Shown in pieces: positions 50,463 through 60,198 of a DNA stretch of 64,000 nt (position 1 is the stretch's first letter; the number at the start of each line of letters is the position of its first letter). Below the pieces are notes generated by a model that saw only the letters and a program-made list of their open reading frames with translations, ran no database searches and was not told the origin of the DNA. The position numbers were made by a program, and so were the translations under genes. This stretch comes from Aminobacter niigataensis (lineage in GTDB: Bacteria; Pseudomonadota; Alphaproteobacteria; Rhizobiales; Rhizobiaceae): assembly GCF_014200015.1 (NCBI RefSeq), contig NZ_JACHOT010000003.1, forward strand, positions 124,001 through 188,000, read 5' to 3'.

Positions 50463-51437
50463 ATGTCCATGAAAGCCGACGATCTGATCGACCGACGCCG
50501 GTTGCGGCGCAAGCTCACTTTCTGGCGTATCGCAGCCTTCCTCATCGCCGGACTGGCCATTGTCGGCCTCTCGACATGGCTTGCCGGCGAGAGAATTCCC
50601 GGTGTGGCCAGCGATCATATCGCCAAGGTCAGGATCGAAGGCACCATCACCGAGGACGAGGACCTGCTCGACCGGCTCGACCAGGTGCGCAAGTCCAGTT
50701 CGGTCAAGGGCGTGATCCTGTCGATCGATTCGCCCGGAGGCACCACCGCCGGCGGCGAGGCGATCTTCGATGCCGTTCGCAAGCTGGCCGCCGAAAAGCC
50801 TGTCGTCGCCCAGGTCGGTACGCTGGCAGCATCGGCCGGCTACATGATCGCCTCGGCTTCCGACCACATCGTCGCGCGAAAGTCGTCGATCGTCGGCTCG
50901 ATCGGCGTGCTCGTACAGTTTCCCGACCTGACCGGCCTCATGGACAAGCTCGGCATCAAGCTGGAAGAAGTGAAGTCGTCGCCGCTGAAGGCCGAACCCT
51001 CGCCCTTCAACCCGACGACCGAGGAAGAACGCGCGATGATGCGCAACATGATCCTCGACAGCTACGACTGGTTCGTCGGCATCGTCGCCGAGCGCCGTTC
51101 GATGTCGAAGGCGGAAGCCACCGCGCTCGCCGACGGTTCGGTATTCACCGGACGCCAGGCGCTTGCCAAGAAGCTGATCGACGAGGTCGGCGGCGAAGAC
51201 CAGGCCATCGCATGGCTCGGCACCAAGGGTGTCGACGCCAAGCTGTCGGTGGTCGAATGGAAGCCGGCAGGCAGCGGCAGCATGTTCCTGCCGCGCGCAC
51301 TGGCGCAGGCGCTGGGCCGCACGCTCGGCGTCGGCGACTTCTCCGCCGAACTGCTCAGGGAAATGGGCGCGGAACGCTTGTTCCTTGACGGTATGCTGTC
51401 GCTCTGGCAGGCTGAAAAAGCCGTGTCAGGCGACTGA
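50463..51437 (+). CDS. sppA: Signal peptide peptidase SppA
   Basis: Membrane-bound serine protease clearing cleaved signal peptides, 324 residues, the short single-domain form. One N-terminal membrane segment (FWRIAAFLIAGLAIVGLSTW, about 22-41). The Ser/Lys dyad is readable: Ser124 in TLAASAGYMIASASDHIVA and Lys176 in SSPLKAEPSPFNP, 52 residues apart as in Bacillus SppA. IDSPGGTTAGGEAIF is also typical. ihfB follows after 42 bases. Confidence 0.94.
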   Translation: MSMKADDLIDRRRLRRKLTFWRIAAFLIAGLAIVGLSTWLAGERIPGVASDHIAKVRIEGTITEDEDLLDRLDQVRKSSSVKGVILSIDSPGGTTAGGEAIFDAVRKLAAEKPVVAQVGTLAASAGYMIASASDHIVARKSSIVGSIGVLVQFPDLTGLMDKLGIKLEEVKSSPLKAEPSPFNPTTEEERAMMRNMILDSYDWFVGIVAERRSMSKAEATALADGSVFTGRQALAKKLIDEVGGEDQAIAWLGTKGVDAKLSVVEWKPAGSGSMFLPRALAQALGRTLGVGDFSAELLREMGAERLFLDGMLSLWQAEKAVSGD

Positions 51438-51479
51438 AAAACAAGCAAAATCATCATAATTTCGACGGGGACCGCGCTC

Positions 51480-51764
51480 ATGATCAAGTCTGAACTGGTG
51501 CAAATCATTGCGACACGCAATCCGCATCTTTTCCTGCGGGATGTCGAGAACATCGTCAGCGCCATCTTCGACGAAATCACCGATGCGCTGGCCGACGGCA
51601 ACCGTGTCGAACTGCGCGGCTTCGGTGCGTTCTCGGTCAAGAACCGTCCGGCCCGCACCGGCCGCAACCCGCGCACCGGCGAATCCGTCGAGGTCGAGGA
51701 AAAGTGGGTGCCGTTCTTCAAGACCGGCAAGGAGCTGCGCGAGCGGCTGAACTCGGCGAAATAG
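51480..51764 (+). CDS. ihfB: Integration host factor beta subunit
   Basis: 94-residue DNA-bending protein, partner of Ihf[22 protein letters not shown] opens the family fold and the arm region reads [45 protein letters not shown]. The sppA-ihfB-lapA order is common in alphaproteobacteria. Confidence 0.95.
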   Translation: MIKSELVQIIATRNPHLFLRDVENIVSAIFDEITDALADGNRVELRGFGAFSVKNRPARTGRNPRTGESVEVEEKWVPFFKTGKELRERLNSAK

Positions 51765-51805
51765 GCCGGCGTGCGGCCGCCCCGGGGGCTCAAACGGGAA
51801 GATTC

Positions 51806-52135
51806 ATGTTCAATCGCTTCATGCTCATCGTGGTGTTCGTGCCGGTGGCGATCGTGCTCATCGCACTCGCCGTGGCCAACCGCGCCCCTACCGCCTTCAC
51901 GCTCGATCCGTTCAACCCGGGCAACCCGGCGCTGACGGTTCAGGCACCGCTGTTCGTGCTGCTGTTCCTGGCGTTGGCGCTCGGCGTCATCCTCGGCGGC
52001 GCGGTGACCTGGTTCAAGCAGGGCCGCTACCGCAAGGTGGCGCGCCAGCGCGGTCTCGAAGCCGAAAGCCTGCGCCAGGCAGCGGCCCAGCGGCCTCCGG
52101 TTGCTCAAGGCCCGGCCCTGCCGCGCCCCAACTGA
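51806..52135 (+). CDS. LapA-domain (DUF1049) inner membrane protein
   Basis: 109-residue protein with two membrane segments (residues about 4-24 and 47-70) and a short basic cytoplasmic tail with a predicted helix. It matches the lipopolysaccharide assembly protein A domain; in E. coli LapA helps regulate LPS synthesis. This LapA is unrelated to the LapA adhesin of LapG-type systems. It lies between ihfB and the ornithine cyclodeaminase homologue. Confidence 0.88.
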   Translation: MFNRFMLIVVFVPVAIVLIALAVANRAPTAFTLDPFNPGNPALTVQAPLFVLLFLALALGVILGGAVTWFKQGRYRKVARQRGLEAESLRQAAAQRPPVAQGPALPRPN

Positions 52136-52174
52136 TCCGCTCCGGCGCGTGAGCGCCTTTTCAAGGAGAATTCC

Positions 52175-53140
52175 ATGCTGCACTTTTCGGCCGGCGACAT
52201 CGACCGGGCGCTGACCTTTCCCGGATTGGTCGAGACATTGCGCACCGCCTTCCGCGAGGGCGCGGTGCAGCCGGTGCGCCACCATCACACCGTCGAGCGT
52301 GCCCAAGGCACCGATTCGACGCTGCTGCTGATGCCCGCCTGGACCGACTTCAAGGCTGCGGGCGCTGCCGCCGAGGGCCATATCGGCGTCAAGATCGTCA
52401 CCGTCTCGCCCGACAACAACGACATCGCCAAGCCCGCCGTGGTCGGGCTCTACCTGCTGCTCGACGGGGTCACCGGCGAACCGCAGGCGCTGATGGATGG
52501 TCCGCGCCTGACGCAATGGCGCACGGCCTGCGCCTCGGCGCTGGCAGCAAGCTACCTGGCGCGCGAGGATGCCTCGAAGCTGCTGGTGATCGGCGCCGGC
52601 GCGCAGTGCCAGTTCCTTGCCCGCGCCCATGCCGCGGTGCGGCCGGTCAAGGAGATCCGCGTCTGGAACCGGACACTTGCCAACGCCGAGAAGCTTGCCG
52701 CCTCGCTGCGCGGCGACGGTTTTGAGGCGAAAGCCGTATCGGATCTCGACGCCGAGCTCGGATGGGCCGACATCATCACCGCCGGCACGATCTCGACGGT
52801 GCCGTTGGTCAAGGGCGCCAAGCTCAAGCCGGGAGCGCATGTCGACCTCGTCGGCGGCTTCACGCCGGGCATGCGCGAGGCCGACGACGACGCAATCGCC
52901 AAGGCCCGTGTCTATGTCGACACCCGCGCCGGCGCCACCAAGGAAGCCGGCGACATCGTCCAGCCGATTGCCGCAGGCGTGCTCAAGGCCGACGACATCG
53001 TCGCCGACCTGCACGAACTCGCCCGCGACCAGAAGCCCGCCCGCCAGTCGGCGGACGAGATCACCTTGTTCAAGTCAGTGGGCGCCGCACTCGAGGACCT
53101 CGCCGCCGGCATCGCCGTCTATAAGGCGCTTAAGGCATAG
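52175..53140 (+). CDS. Ornithine cyclodeaminase / mu-crystallin family protein
   Basis: 321-residue NAD(P)-dependent enzyme family with ornithine cyclodeaminases, alanine dehydrogenases and imino acid reductases. The N-terminal half carries the substrate site (VKIVTVSPDNNDIAKPAVVGLYLLLD). The Rossmann part begins LLVIGAGAQCQFLARAHAAV near residue 130. HVDLVGGFTPGMREADDDAI is typical. AAGG-AGA lies upstream of the ATG. The neighbours do not point to a pathway, so the substrate is left open. Confidence 0.88.
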   Translation: MLHFSAGDIDRALTFPGLVETLRTAFREGAVQPVRHHHTVERAQGTDSTLLLMPAWTDFKAAGAAAEGHIGVKIVTVSPDNNDIAKPAVVGLYLLLDGVTGEPQALMDGPRLTQWRTACASALAASYLAREDASKLLVIGAGAQCQFLARAHAAVRPVKEIRVWNRTLANAEKLAASLRGDGFEAKAVSDLDAELGWADIITAGTISTVPLVKGAKLKPGAHVDLVGGFTPGMREADDDAIAKARVYVDTRAGATKEAGDIVQPIAAGVLKADDIVADLHELARDQKPARQSADEITLFKSVGAALEDLAAGIAVYKALKA

Positions 53141-53299
53141 CCCCGCGAACCCTGGCGATCACGTAGCTGGCTTTCTGCTGCAGAACGCGCAGCTACGGCC
53201 CTGCCGGAAATCGTCCTGTCCGGGCGCGCGACCTCCCGTCAGGTTGCGGCGTGCGGTGCCCTGTGTCAAAAGCGGCCAACCGTCCGGAGAGATTTTTCC

Positions 53300-54394
53300 T
53301 TGAAGCACCCGCGTGACAAACGCCGCGACAGCCGCCCGCAGCCCTCCCGCAAGGGCAGTGCCGCACCCGCGCAGGCGCGCGACCGCGTCGAACGGCAGCC
53401 GGAGCGCAAGCCGGAGCAGCAGCGCCTGGCTCCAAGACAGGACCATCAGCCGGAGCCGAAGGCGGAACCGCGCAAGCTGGTGCGCCGCGAAGGCGCCTTG
53501 CCGGCCGAACGCCTGCCGCTGATCCTCGAAGTCGCGCCCAACGACGATTATGCCCTGCTCGACAGCGGCGACGGCGAGAAGCTCGAACAATACGGCCCCT
53601 ATCGCATCGTCCGGCCCGAGGGCCAGGCTATCTGGCAGCGCGCACTGCCGGCCAAGGAATGGGAGCGCGCCGACGCCGTCTTCACCGGCGACACCGACGA
53701 AGAAGGCCTTGGCCGCTGGCGTTTCCCGAAGGCACCGCTCGGCGAGACCTGGCCGATGCGCCATGACGGACTGCACTATCAGGGCCGCTTCACCTCGTTC
53801 CGCCATGTCGGCGTGTTTCCCGAGCAGGCGAGGCACTGGGACCACATGGCGCGGTTGATCGAGGACGCCAAACGCCCGGTCAAGGTGCTCAACCTGTTCG
53901 GCTACACCGGTGTGGCCTCGCTGGTCGCGGCACGCGCCGGCGCCGAAGTCACCCATGTCGACGCCTCCAAGAAGGCCATCGGCTGGGCCCGCGAGAACCA
54001 GGAGATGGCAGGCCTCGCCAACAAGCCGATCCGCTGGATCTGCGAGGACGCGATGAAATTCGTCGAGCGCGAGGAGCGCCGCGGCAGCCGCTACGACATC
54101 ATCCTGTTCGATCCGCCGGCCTATGGCCGCGGCCCCAAGGGCGAGGTGTGGCAACTGTTCGAGAGCTTGCCCGCCATGACCGACATCTGCCGCTCGATCC
54201 TGACGCCGAAGCCGCTGGCAGTGGTGCTGACGGCCTATTCGATCCGCGCCTCGTTCTTCGCCATCCATGCCCTGATGCGCGACACCTTCGCCGGCATGGG
54301 CGGCACCATCGAATCGGGCGAACTGGTCATCCGCGAGAAGTCGGCCGGCCGAGCCCTGTCCACATCGCTTTTCTCGCGCTGGGTAGCCCAATGA
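53300..54394 (+). CDS. Class I SAM-dependent RNA methyltransferase, RlmI-like
   Basis: 364-residue protein. A basic, low-complexity N-terminal tail (about 1-60, likely RNA-binding) precedes a PUA-like region and a Rossmann methyltransferase domain with the SAM motif VLNLFGYTGVASLVAARAGAEVTHVDASK. The catalytic-type motif is ILFDPPAYGRGPKG. It resembles 23S rRNA cytosine-5 methyltransferases of the RlmI group, but without the usual full N-terminal PUA domain. TTG start at 53300 with GGAGAG upstream. The stop overlaps the next start by 4 bases (ATGA). Confidence 0.85.
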   Translation: MKHPRDKRRDSRPQPSRKGSAAPAQARDRVERQPERKPEQQRLAPRQDHQPEPKAEPRKLVRREGALPAERLPLILEVAPNDDYALLDSGDGEKLEQYGPYRIVRPEGQAIWQRALPAKEWERADAVFTGDTDEEGLGRWRFPKAPLGETWPMRHDGLHYQGRFTSFRHVGVFPEQARHWDHMARLIEDAKRPVKVLNLFGYTGVASLVAARAGAEVTHVDASKKAIGWARENQEMAGLANKPIRWICEDAMKFVEREERRGSRYDIILFDPPAYGRGPKGEVWQLFESLPAMTDICRSILTPKPLAVVLTAYSIRASFFAIHALMRDTFAGMGGTIESGELVIREKSAGRALSTSLFSRWVAQ

Positions 54395-55227
54395 GCGAAC
54401 ACCGCACCGGGGCGCCCGGCCGCGTCAAGGAAGTGACGAGCCTGGCCAATCCGCTGGTCAAGGACATCAAGGCCCTGGCGCTCAAGAAATTCCGCGACCA
54501 GCAGAACGCCTTCATGGCCGAAGGCCTGAAGCTGGTCATCGACGCGCTCGATCTCGGCTGGACGATCAAGACGCTGATCTTCGCCAAGTCGGCGCTGGGC
54601 AACCAGGCCGTCGAGAAAGTCGCGGCGCGCACCGTCGCCTTGGGCGGCGACGTGCTCGAGGTCTCCGAAAAGGTGCTTACGGCGATCACCCGGCGCGACA
54701 ATCCGCAGGCGGTGGTCGGCGTGTTCACGCAGCGCTTCGTGCCGCTCAAGGACATTCGCCCGCACAGCAATGACGTCTGGGTGGCGCTGGACCGGGTCCG
54801 CGACCCGGGAAATCTCGGCACCGTCATCCGCACCGTCGATGCCGTCGGCGCCAAGGGCGTGATCCTGGTCGGCGAAACCACCGACCCGTTCTCGCTCGAA
54901 ACCGTGCGCGCGACGATGGGGTCGATCTTTGCCGTGCCGGTCGCCAAGACCACCCCCGAGGGCTTCCTCGCCTGGCGCAAGGATTTCCCCGGCACCGTCG
55001 CCGGCACACACCTCAAGGGCGCGGTCGACTATCGTTCCGTCGATTTCGGCAACCGCCCGGTGCTCCTGATGATGGGCAACGAGCAGCAGGGCCTGCCCGA
55101 CAATCTGGCCAATGGCTGCGACAAGCTGCTGCGCATCCCGCAGGCGGGCCGCGCCGATTCGCTCAACCTGGCGGTGGCCACCGGCGTCATGCTGTTCGAG
55201 ATCCGGCGCAACGCCCTGAAGCTTTAG
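54391..55227 (+). CDS. TrmH/SpoU-family RNA methyltransferase
   Basis: 278-residue 2'-O-ribose methyltransferase of rRNA or tRNA. The N-terminal substrate-binding part (VTSLANPLVKDIKALALKKFRDQQNAFMAEG) is followed by the knotted SPOUT domain with its three motifs: DRVRDPGNLGTVIRTVDA, LLMMGNEQQGLP and IPQAGRADSLNLAVATGVMLFE. Coupled to the upstream methyltransferase by a 4-base overlap and 9 bases before lspA, so the three genes are one operon. Confidence 0.93.
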   Translation: MSEHRTGAPGRVKEVTSLANPLVKDIKALALKKFRDQQNAFMAEGLKLVIDALDLGWTIKTLIFAKSALGNQAVEKVAARTVALGGDVLEVSEKVLTAITRRDNPQAVVGVFTQRFVPLKDIRPHSNDVWVALDRVRDPGNLGTVIRTVDAVGAKGVILVGETTDPFSLETVRATMGSIFAVPVAKTTPEGFLAWRKDFPGTVAGTHLKGAVDYRSVDFGNRPVLLMMGNEQQGLPDNLANGCDKLLRIPQAGRADSLNLAVATGVMLFEIRRNALKL

Positions 55228-55236
55228 GAGCCCCAT

Positions 55237-55728
55237 GTGAAGCCAGCCGCATTCTATGGGCTCGTGACGATACTCGCCGTCGCACTCGACCAGTGGATCA
55301 AGCTGCTCGTCGAGACCATGCTCGTCATGCACGAGAAAGTGGACGTGCTGCCGTTCCTGGCGCTCTACCGCACCTACAATACCGGCATCGCCTTTTCGAT
55401 GTTCTCAAACGTCGGCGATACCGGCCTCATCGTGCTGACCGGCATCGTCATCGCCTTTGTGAGCTACCTGGCCATCCGCACGACCCCGGCGCAGATCATA
55501 TCCCGCTTCGGTTTCGCGCTGATCGTCGGCGGGGCGCTGGGCAATCTGATCGACCGCACCGTCTACGGCCACGTCATCGACTACATCCTGTTCCACACGC
55601 CAGTGTGGTCGTTCGCCATCTTCAATCTTGCCGACGTTTTCATCTCGGTCGGCGCAGCACTGGTCGTGCTCGACGAGTTCCTGGCGTGGCGGCGCAGCCG
55701 CCACCAGGCGGCCCCATCCGACGATTAA
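55237..55728 (+). CDS. lspA: Lipoprotein signal peptidase (signal peptidase II)
   Basis: 163-residue aspartyl protease that removes lipoprotein signal peptides, with four membrane segments. The catalytic aspartates lie in GHVIDYILF and FNLADVFISVGAALVVLD; GGALGNLIDRTVYG is also diagnostic. GTG start at 55237 after AGGAG. Confidence 0.95.
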   Translation: MKPAAFYGLVTILAVALDQWIKLLVETMLVMHEKVDVLPFLALYRTYNTGIAFSMFSNVGDTGLIVLTGIVIAFVSYLAIRTTPAQIISRFGFALIVGGALGNLIDRTVYGHVIDYILFHTPVWSFAIFNLADVFISVGAALVVLDEFLAWRRSRHQAAPSDD

Positions 55729-56035
55729 TTCTGCCGTCGCACCGCCAATCCGGACCGAATCCGGGCCGGATCAAGTTGTCTTACGTTCAGTTATCTCTAC
55801 GTGAAGTTAGACGGAATTTTCCCACAGACTTCATTTAGCGGTTAAGAATTTTTTGACGAAGGTCGCAATCGGGTCCAAGCTCTGCCACAATCGGTGATCA
55901 TGGTGCGTTCGGCGGACGGGCCGAAAGGCACCGCCTAAACTGTCTTGCGGCCACGTGGCGAAGATTTGCGGGTCGAAACGACAGGTGGGGACGCTCGATA
56001 TTGCGAGCGCTTGGGGCCTGAGTGGAGAGTTGCTT
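55729..56035. other. Intergenic region downstream of lspA
   Basis: About 307 bases without a convincing gene. The part 55790-55870 is AT-rich and probably holds the promoter of the SH3-domain gene. TTAA-7-TTGA at 55842-55856 is one base from the CtrA-binding pattern TTAA-N7-TTAA. No strong terminator was found after lspA. Confidence 0.45.
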
Positions 56036-56782
56036 GTGAAAATGCCCTTCGGGTTGGGCGCAGCGAATCAGCCGCGCTCCGCTATGATGTTCACAAAGAC
56101 CGAGACCGCCTCGTGGCGCGAGAACGCGCCTAACCGTGGCCTGGTCTGCGGCGTCCTGGCCATGACCGCGCTCATGAGCGTCACCGCCGTCTCTGCATTG
56201 TTCATCCTCCCGCATATGGGCCAGCAGTCCGTCGACGCGGTGCAGGAGATCCAGCAGGCCGCTGCCGAGCCGGCAAAAGAAAAGATCACAACCATTACAG
56301 CCGAACCAACCGGCCGCAAGGAGCGGGTTGCCACCTCGCGCAGTTCGATCCTGGTTTCGGAAGCGTCCGCGTCGGAAGCGTCCGACATGCCGCTGGCGGC
56401 CGATCCGCGCTGGGCGCAGGTCGTGGCCGCAGGCGCGACCCAGCCGCTCGAGGCGATGCCGGCAATCCCCGGCGCCGAAAAGGTGATCGCAAGGGATCTC
56501 AGCGAAACCGCACCACTCGCGCTGGCCGAAACCCACGCCGAGACCGATCCCGGCGAGACCTCAGCCGTCAAGGCGCTCCAGGCCGAGATAAAGACCACCG
56601 AGGGCACGCGCGGCGGCACGGTCAAACGCTCGGTGAACATGCGCGCCAAGCCCCAGAAAGGTGGCGCGGTCCTGGGCGTCATACCCGCCAAGACCGCCGT
56701 CGAAGTGGTCTCGTGCACGCAATGGTGCGAAATCGTTTTCAACGGCAAGCGCGGCTACGTCTACAAGAGCTACGTCCAGTAG
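56036..56782 (+). CDS. Membrane-anchored bacterial SH3-domain protein
   Basis: About 248 residues from the GTG at 56036, which has GGAGA upstream. A single membrane segment (CGVLAMTALMSVTAVSALFIL, about residues 38-58) is followed by a long acidic, Ala/Glu/Ser-rich linker. A C-terminal SH3 (SH3b) domain lies at about 185-248 (GTVKRSVNMRAKPQKGGAVLGVIPAKTAVEVVSC, WCEIVFNGKRGYVYKSYVQ). SH3b domains usually bind peptidoglycan or peptides in the periplasm. Function unknown; a cell-wall sensing or anchoring role is inferred. Confidence 0.8.
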   Translation: MKMPFGLGAANQPRSAMMFTKTETASWRENAPNRGLVCGVLAMTALMSVTAVSALFILPHMGQQSVDAVQEIQQAAAEPAKEKITTITAEPTGRKERVATSRSSILVSEASASEASDMPLAADPRWAQVVAAGATQPLEAMPAIPGAEKVIARDLSETAPLALAETHAETDPGETSAVKALQAEIKTTEGTRGGTVKRSVNMRAKPQKGGAVLGVIPAKTAVEVVSCTQWCEIVFNGKRGYVYKSYVQ

Positions 56783-56873
56783 TTCTCACGATTACAGCCA
56801 AAAAGCGCGCGACCGCTAAAATTCGAACTATCCGCCCAAATCTTCCCTAAGCTCTCCGCGCTAGCATTCCGCC

Positions 56874-59162
56874 ATGATGACGGAGTCCGAGACCGCGGAA
56901 GGAACGACGACGCAAGGTGCCGCCGATATCGGCGCCGGCGCCGCGATGTCGCACCGTCGCATCATCTCGCCGCCACCGCTGGCGCCGGAACTGCTGAAGG
57001 AGCCGCCGCGCGGCCTCTACTTCACCACCCTGGTCGCCGTGCTCGTCCTTGCCGGCCTTTCCCACCTGACTGGTGCGCCAGCGTTCATCAGCATCGGCCT
57101 GCTTGCGGCCGGCCTCAGCGGTCTGGTGCTGCTCGCCCGTAGCCTGGGCGAGCGTGAACGTGCCGCGGAAGCGATCAGCGAAAACGCCTCGCGCAGCCGC
57201 GCCGAGATCGAAACGCTCGCCGACCGCATGTGGGAGTTGCAGGAAAGCGAGGAGCGTTTCCGCGGTCTCATCGACGCGCTCGGCGACCTGGTTGTGCACC
57301 GCGACCGCGACGGCCGCATCGTCTACGCCAACAAGGTGTTCGCCGAGCTTATCGGGCAGGACCAGCGCGACCTCGCCGGCCGCACCCTGTCTGAAATCGG
57401 CGTCGATGTCGGCGTGGTGCCGGATGCCGCCTTCTCGGAGGGGGAGTGCCTGAGCTCGACCGATGTCGGCATCCGCTCGGCGGGCATGGTGCGCTGGTTC
57501 TCGTGGATCGAGCTGTCGGTGCGCGACAAGACCAGCAACGCCGTGTCGCACCGGGCCATCGCCCGCGACATCACCGCCCGCAAGCGCGCCGAAACGGCGC
57601 TGATCAGCGCACGCGAGCGCGCCGAATATGCGAGCCAGGCCAAGTCACGCTTCCTCGCCACCGTCAGCCACGAAATCCGTACGCCGATGAACGGAATCAT
57701 GGGCATGGCGAAGCTGCTTCACGACACCGAGCTTTCGCCCGAGCAGCGCACCTATGTCGGCGCAATCTCGACATCGGCAAGCGCCCTGCTCGCGCTGATC
57801 GAGGACCTGCTCGACTATTCCAAGATCGAGGCCGGCCGGTTCGACCCAGAGCCGCAGCCGATGTCGCCGCGCGAGATCGCCGACAACGTGGTCGAACTGC
57901 TGGCCGCGCGCGCCTACGGCAAGGGCATCGGCCTTGGCTGCCACGTCGCACCCGACGTGCCGCAGATGATCACCGCCGATCCCGGCCGCGTGCGCCAGGT
58001 GCTGCTCAACCTGATCGGCAACGCCATCAAGTTCACCGACGCCGGGGGCGTGCGCCTCACGGTCGAGCGGACCGGCGACGAACACCCCGGCAGGATCCGC
58101 TTCACCGTCACCGACACCGGCGCCGGCCTGCGCGCCGAGGACATGGAACGCATCTTCGAGGAGTTCGAGCAGGGCGACGGCACCTCCACCCGCTCGCATG
58201 GCGGCGCCGGCCTCGGTCTTGCCATCTCCAAGCGGCTGGTCATGTCGATGGGCGGCACCATCGCCGCCAGGAGCATGCCCGGCGAAGGCTCGGAGTTCTT
58301 CTTCGACCTGCCCGCCTATGGCGCCACCGACGGAACGCCGGCCAAAACCGATGTCCTGGCCGGCCGCTGCGCCGTGATCCTGTCCAGGAACGCCACCGAG
58401 GCCGAAGCGATCGCCGACACCATCCGCGCCCATGGCGGTCGCGCCAATGTCGTCGTCACCCCGGAGCAGGCAGCCGCCATTTCCGACGGCTGCAATGCGA
58501 TCCTCGTCGATGCGGCGATGGAAGAAAACGACGGCCGGGTGCTCAGGCAATTGCGCGAGAACGGCTTCGCGGCGAGCGAGGCCGTGACGCTGATTGCGCC
58601 TACCGACCGCGGCCTGCTGGGCGAATTGCGCGCCAGCGGCTACTCGACCTTCCTTGCCAGGCCGGTGCGCGCCGAGACCTTGCTCCGTGTGCTCTTGGCG
58701 AACCAGAATGGACTGCAGCCGCAGCCGACGAGCCGCCGCGCCGCGGCAAAGCCGGCTGCGAGCCGCCACCTGCAGGGGCTTTCGGTGCTGATCGCCGAAG
58801 ATAACGAGATCAATGCCATGCTGGCCCGTGCGGCATTGTTGAAGGCGGGTCACCGGGTCGACGTCGTCAGCAACGGCAAGGCCGCCGTCGAAGCCGTGAC
58901 AGGGGCCGCCCGCAAGCGCCGCTATGACGTCGTGCTGATGGACATGCACATGCCGGTGATGGACGGGCTGGACGCGATTTCGGCCATCCGCAGGCATGAA
59001 GAACAGCATGGCCTTGCCGCGGTGCCGATCCTCGTCCTGTCGGCCGACAGCCAGGAAAAGACCCGCCATGCAGTGCTTGCCCATGGCGCCAGTGGCTTTG
59101 TCACCAAGCCACTCGACCCCGACGTACTGATCAACCTTGTCGAGCAACGGGCGGCAGCCTGA
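56874..59162 (+). CDS. Hybrid sensor histidine kinase/response regulator
   Basis: 762-residue membrane-bound signalling protein. Two membrane segments near residues 48-88 are followed by a PAS domain (about 122-235, [29 protein letters not shown]). The HisKA domain carries the phospho-accepting His266 in [11 protein letters not shown], and the HATPase domain has N-box [14 protein letters not shown] and [12 protein letters not shown] degenerate receiver-like stretch (about 490-610) precedes a true C-terminal receiver (about 640-760) with Asp690 in [13 protein letters not shown]. No partner regulator is adjacent; ligand and output are unknown. The upstream reading frame starts MMTES; the second Met is equally possible. 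Confidence 0.92.
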   Translation: MMTESETAEGTTTQGAADIGAGAAMSHRRIISPPPLAPELLKEPPRGLYFTTLVAVLVLAGLSHLTGAPAFISIGLLAAGLSGLVLLARSLGERERAAEAISENASRSRAEIETLADRMWELQESEERFRGLIDALGDLVVHRDRDGRIVYANKVFAELIGQDQRDLAGRTLSEIGVDVGVVPDAAFSEGECLSSTDVGIRSAGMVRWFSWIELSVRDKTSNAVSHRAIARDITARKRAETALISARERAEYASQAKSRFLATVSHEIRTPMNGIMGMAKLLHDTELSPEQRTYVGAISTSASALLALIEDLLDYSKIEAGRFDPEPQPMSPREIADNVVELLAARAYGKGIGLGCHVAPDVPQMITADPGRVRQVLLNLIGNAIKFTDAGGVRLTVERTGDEHPGRIRFTVTDTGAGLRAEDMERIFEEFEQGDGTSTRSHGGAGLGLAISKRLVMSMGGTIAARSMPGEGSEFFFDLPAYGATDGTPAKTDVLAGRCAVILSRNATEAEAIADTIRAHGGRANVVVTPEQAAAISDGCNAILVDAAMEENDGRVLRQLRENGFAASEAVTLIAPTDRGLLGELRASGYSTFLARPVRAETLLRVLLANQNGLQPQPTSRRAAAKPAASRHLQGLSVLIAEDNEINAMLARAALLKAGHRVDVVSNGKAAVEAVTGAARKRRYDVVLMDMHMPVMDGLDAISAIRRHEEQHGLAAVPILVLSADSQEKTRHAVLAHGASGFVTKPLDPDVLINLVEQRAAA

Positions 59163-59243
59163 ACTACAACTGCCTGATTTTCCTAGCCGGCTAGGCTCTC
59201 TTGCCGCCCGACCAAGTCTTGCCCGGGCGGGTCGATCACGATA

Positions 59244-59261
59244 CTGTCACAATCCTGTAGC
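59244..59261 (+). promoter_or_regulatory. PHO-box-like site upstream of olsB
   Basis: CTGTCAC-AATC-CTGTAGC has the 7-4-7 layout of a PhoB box (CTGTCAT repeats spaced by 4). The first half matches almost fully; the second differs at the AG of CTGTAGC. It lies 51 bases before the olsB start. Ornithine lipid synthesis is known to be induced by phosphate starvation through PhoB in Sinorhizobium, which supports the call. Confidence 0.6.
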
Positions 59262-59312
59262 ACCGACACCGTATCCCCGCGCCAGGAGGGATGGCTCGAA
59301 GGAGAATCACCC

Positions 59313-60194
59313 GTGCATACAGCCTTGCCGGACAGTGACACTCAGAAAGCCAATGGCGCCAAGGTGACCGTGCCTTCCAAACCTCTGTTGCCTGAAGCGC
59401 CGCTCGGACGGATCGGAACACTGGAGGTTCGCCTCGCCCGCAACGAATCAGAGATCGCGGCGGCCCAGGAAGTGCGCTATCGCGTGTTCTTCGACGAACT
59501 CGGTGCAAGGAAGCAGGCGCTGCACTCGATCGACCGACGCGATGCCGACCGGTTCGACGACATTTGCGACCATCTTCTCGTCTTCGACACCTCGATCAAC
59601 GGCCCCGAGCATCGCCGTATCGTCGGCACCTACCGCCTGTTGCGCCAGGAACGCGCTACTGAAGCCGGCGGCTTCTACTCCGACGACGAATTCGAGCTCA
59701 ACAAGCTGATCGCCCGCCATCCCGGCCAGCGCTTCCTGGAACTCGGCCGCTCCTGCGTGCTGCCGGAATACCGCTCGAAGCGGACCATCGAGGCGTTGTG
59801 GCAGGGCATCTGGGCCTATCTCAACCGTTACGACATCGACGTCATGACCGGCTGCGCCTCGTTCCACGGCACGGTGCCGGCGGCACATGCCGAGGCGCTG
59901 ACCTATCTCGCCCATCACTGCCGCACCAGCGCCGACTGGGACGTGCGCGCGGTCGCCGGGCGCTATTGCCAGATGGACCTGATGCCGATCGAGGCGGTCA
60001 ATGCCAAGGCGGCGATCACGGCCATGCCGCCGCTGGTCAAGGGCTATCTGCGCGTCGGCGCCAAGATCGGCGACGGCTGCGTCATCGACCATGATTTCGG
60101 CACCGTCGACGTCTTTGTCGTCATGCCGGTCAAGGAAATCGGCACCCGCTACATCAATTACTATGGCGGTGAAACGCAGCGCTTCGCCGCTTAG
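59313..60194 (+). CDS. olsB: L-ornithine N-alpha-acyltransferase OlsB
   Basis: Transfers a 3-hydroxyacyl group from acyl carrier protein to ornithine, the first step of phosphorus-free ornithine lipids in the membrane. 293 residues. Family text: LEVRLARNESEIAAAQEVRYRVFFDELGA, RIVGTYRLLRQERA, RFLELGRSCVLPEYRSKRTIEALWQGIWAYL and GCASFHGTVP. GTG start at 59313 with AAGGAG upstream. A PHO-box-like site precedes it. olsA is not adjacent, as usual in rhizobia. Confidence 0.92.
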   Translation: MHTALPDSDTQKANGAKVTVPSKPLLPEAPLGRIGTLEVRLARNESEIAAAQEVRYRVFFDELGARKQALHSIDRRDADRFDDICDHLLVFDTSINGPEHRRIVGTYRLLRQERATEAGGFYSDDEFELNKLIARHPGQRFLELGRSCVLPEYRSKRTIEALWQGIWAYLNRYDIDVMTGCASFHGTVPAAHAEALTYLAHHCRTSADWDVRAVAGRYCQMDLMPIEAVNAKAAITAMPPLVKGYLRVGAKIGDGCVIDHDFGTVDVFVVMPVKEIGTRYINYYGGETQRFAA

Positions 60195-60198
60195 CATC

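Noticed and set aside
51806-52135. LapA-domain protein as the adhesin substrate of the LapG-like proteases
   Set aside because: It is a 109-residue DUF1049 membrane protein; it shares only the name LapA with the Pseudomonas adhesin.
51062-53014. Minus-strand open frame of 650 codons
   Set aside because: Antisense to sppA, ihfB, the LapA-domain gene and the ornithine cyclodeaminase homologue, each well supported.
55842-55856. CtrA-like site TTAA-N7-TTGA before the SH3-domain gene
   Set aside because: One mismatch to a short AT-rich pattern in an AT-rich gap is expected by chance; kept only as a remark in the intergenic entry.
59182-59195. Palindrome CCTAGCCGGCTAGG as terminator of the histidine kinase gene
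   Set aside because: A perfect palindrome without loop bases makes a poor hairpin and no T-run follows.
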